This document shows positions 62,897-64,000 of a DNA stretch of 64,000 nucleotides, one piece after another (position 1 is the stretch's first letter; every line of letters begins with the position of its first letter). The DNA lies in contig NZ_JACHMG010000001.1 in assembly GCF_014204865.1 (NCBI RefSeq), forward strand, positions 6,784,501 to 6,848,500. Direction: 5' to 3'. The notes beneath the pieces were generated by a model that was not told the DNA's origin, ran no database searches, and saw only the letters and a program-made list of their open reading frames with translations. Origin of the DNA: Amycolatopsis jiangsuensis. Lineage in GTDB: Bacteria; Actinomycetota; Actinomycetes; Mycobacteriales; Pseudonocardiaceae. A program made the position numbers and the translations under genes.

Positions 62897-64000
62897 ATGC
62901 CTCCTGTGCAAGGACTTTTCCCGACCCGGGAGTATCTCCTGGTCGCACTGACCGCGACCGCGGTGACGTATCTGCTCACCGGGGTGGTGCGCAAGGTCGC
63001 GATCCGGATCGGCGCGATCGCGAACCCGCGGGCCCGCGACGTGCACGTGACGCCGATCCCGCGGATGGGCGGCGTGGGCATCTACCTCGGGCTGGCCGCG
63101 GCGATGGGACTGGCGCACCAGTTGCCCGCGCTGAGCCACGGGTTCGACGTCTCGCTCGACACGGTCGGCGTGCTGCTCGCGGCCGGCGTCATCTCGCTGA
63201 TCGGGGTGCTCGACGACCGCTTCGAGCTGGATGCCTGGACGAAGCTGGCCGGGCAGGTCATGTGCGCCGGGATCCTGGTCCTGTTCGGCGTGCAGTGGGT
63301 GACCTTCTGGGTGCCGTGGGGCGGGGCCGACGGTTCCCTCGGCTCGGTGCTGGTGCTGGACCGCAACCAGGGTGCGCTGCTGACCGTGCTGATGGTCGTG
63401 GTGATGGTCAACGCGATGAACTTCGTGGACGGGCTCGACGGGCTGGCCGGCGGCCTCGGGTTCATCGCCGCCTCGGCCACCTGCGTGTTCTCCCTCGGCC
63501 TGCTCGGCAACTCCGGTGGCGACTTCGGCAGCTACCCGCCCGCGCTGATCGCGGCCACGCTCGCCGGCGCGTGTCTGGGCTTCCTGCCCTACAACTTCCA
63601 ACCGGCCAGAATCTTCATGGGCGACTCCGGGTCCATGATGATCGGGCTGGTGCTGGCCGCGGCCACCATCTCCGCGAGCGGCCGGGTCAGCTACACGCGG
63701 TTCTCCGCTTCGGACGCGCTGGCCCTGCTCTCCCCGCTGGTGGTCGTGATCGCGGTGTTGTTCGTGCCGGTGCTGGACCTGGTGATGGCGGTGATCCGGC
63801 GGACCAGGCGAGGGCAGAGCCCGTTCGCCGCGGACAAGATGCACCTGCACCACCGGCTGCTGGAGATCGGCCATTCGCAGCGTCGCGCGGTGCTGCTGAT
63901 CTATTTGTGGGCGGGCATCCTCGCCTTCGGCGCGGTGTCGGTGACGTTGTTCGACAGCCCGGCAGTGTTCTGGTCGATCGGTGTCGCGCTGGTGGCGGCG
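62897..64000 (+). CDS. wecA: WecA-like polyprenyl-phosphate GlcNAc-1-phosphate transferase (3' partial)
   Basis: The first 368 residues are present; the gene runs off the window. A MraY/WecA-family membrane enzyme: NAMNFVDGLDGLAGG (catalytic Asp pair), RIFMGDSGSMMIG and the cytoplasmic loop MHLHHRLLEIGHSQR that fits WecA/TagO. It starts cell-wall polymer linkage by moving GlcNAc-1-P onto decaprenyl phosphate. In actinobacteria it usually lies between tsaC and atpI-atpB. Confidence 0.92.
   Translation, partial: MPPVQGLFPTREYLLVALTATAVTYLLTGVVRKVAIRIGAIANPRARDVHVTPIPRMGGVGIYLGLAAAMGLAHQLPALSHGFDVSLDTVGVLLAAGVISLIGVLDDRFELDAWTKLAGQVMCAGILVLFGVQWVTFWVPWGGADGSLGSVLVLDRNQGALLTVLMVVVMVNAMNFVDGLDGLAGGLGFIAASATCVFSLGLLGNSGGDFGSYPPALIAATLAGACLGFLPYNFQPARIFMGDSGSMMIGLVLAAATISASGRVSYTRFSASDALALLSPLVVVIAVLFVPVLDLVMAVIRRTRRGQSPFAADKMHLHHRLLEIGHSQRRAVLLIYLWAGILAFGAVSVTLFDSPAVFWSIGVALVAA

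Overview
The window is high-GC actinobacterial DNA. Its LacI-controlled sugar operons, SARP-controlled secondary-metabolite cluster, frequent GTG starts and conserved rho-rpmE-prfA-prmC-tsaC-wecA order suggest a Pseudonocardiales member such as Amycolatopsis; the genus is inference.

Layout. (1) 1-5164: a sugar operon with a 5'-truncated class I phosphomannose-isomerase-like enzyme, a sugar-porter MFS protein, a ROK kinase-like protein and a LacI regulator. (2) 5208-10888: a cellobiose-type cebR / cebEFG-bglC locus with two operator-like palindromes in the divergent promoter, one nearly identical to the CebR operator. (3) 10945-35983: a compact, apparently unrecognised biosynthetic cluster with no modular NRPS or PKS. 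It encodes both subunits of glutamate mutase (Glu to 3-methylaspartate), a stand-alone adenylation domain whose specificity code reads almost exactly as the Asp code, two free carrier proteins, an AsnB-type amidotransferase, a GNAT next to the carrier, a 2OG dioxygenase, a long PLP enzyme, BtpA and SIS proteins, an LLM oxidoreductase, a methyltransferase, a second ANL ligase, an aldehyde-dehydrogenase relative without its catalytic residues, a glutamyl-tRNA synthetase relative with broken HIGH and KMSKS motifs, an exporter, and a PimR-like SARP. Heptamer repeats (G-T-T-A-C-C type, 4-nt spacers) lie at four promoter regions of the cluster and are the likely SARP targets.

(4) 36.2-41.6 kb: a graveyard of mobile DNA beside the cluster. 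It has IS3 and tyrosine-integrase remnants, a frameshifted DUF2637 plasmid gene, an intact NmrA/TetR pair, a ruined IS701 transposase and the 3' end of a large serine recombinase. A 32-nt direct repeat, one copy at the 3' end of an intact tRNA-Arg(CCG) gene, brackets 37.0-41.5 kb. (5) 41.7-46.1 kb: epoxide hydrolase, CDF metal exporter with an operator-like palindrome, flavin reductase, DUF305 and DUF3105 proteins. (6) 46.3-64.0 kb: core genes argS-lysA-hom-thrC-thrB, rho, rpmE, prfA, prmC, tsaC and wecA (cut by the window end), interrupted by a secreted CHAP-like protein, a polytopic membrane protein and a secreted M6-type metalloprotease.

Proposed logic of the cluster (inference): glutamate is rearranged to 3-methylaspartate, adenylated and loaded on the adjacent carrier protein, tailored by amidation, oxidation and acyl transfer, and joined to a second unit made by the 24.7-33.2 kb genes. 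The absence of condensation and thioesterase domains means the bond-forming step must use unusual enzymes; the GNAT and the GluRS-like protein are candidates.
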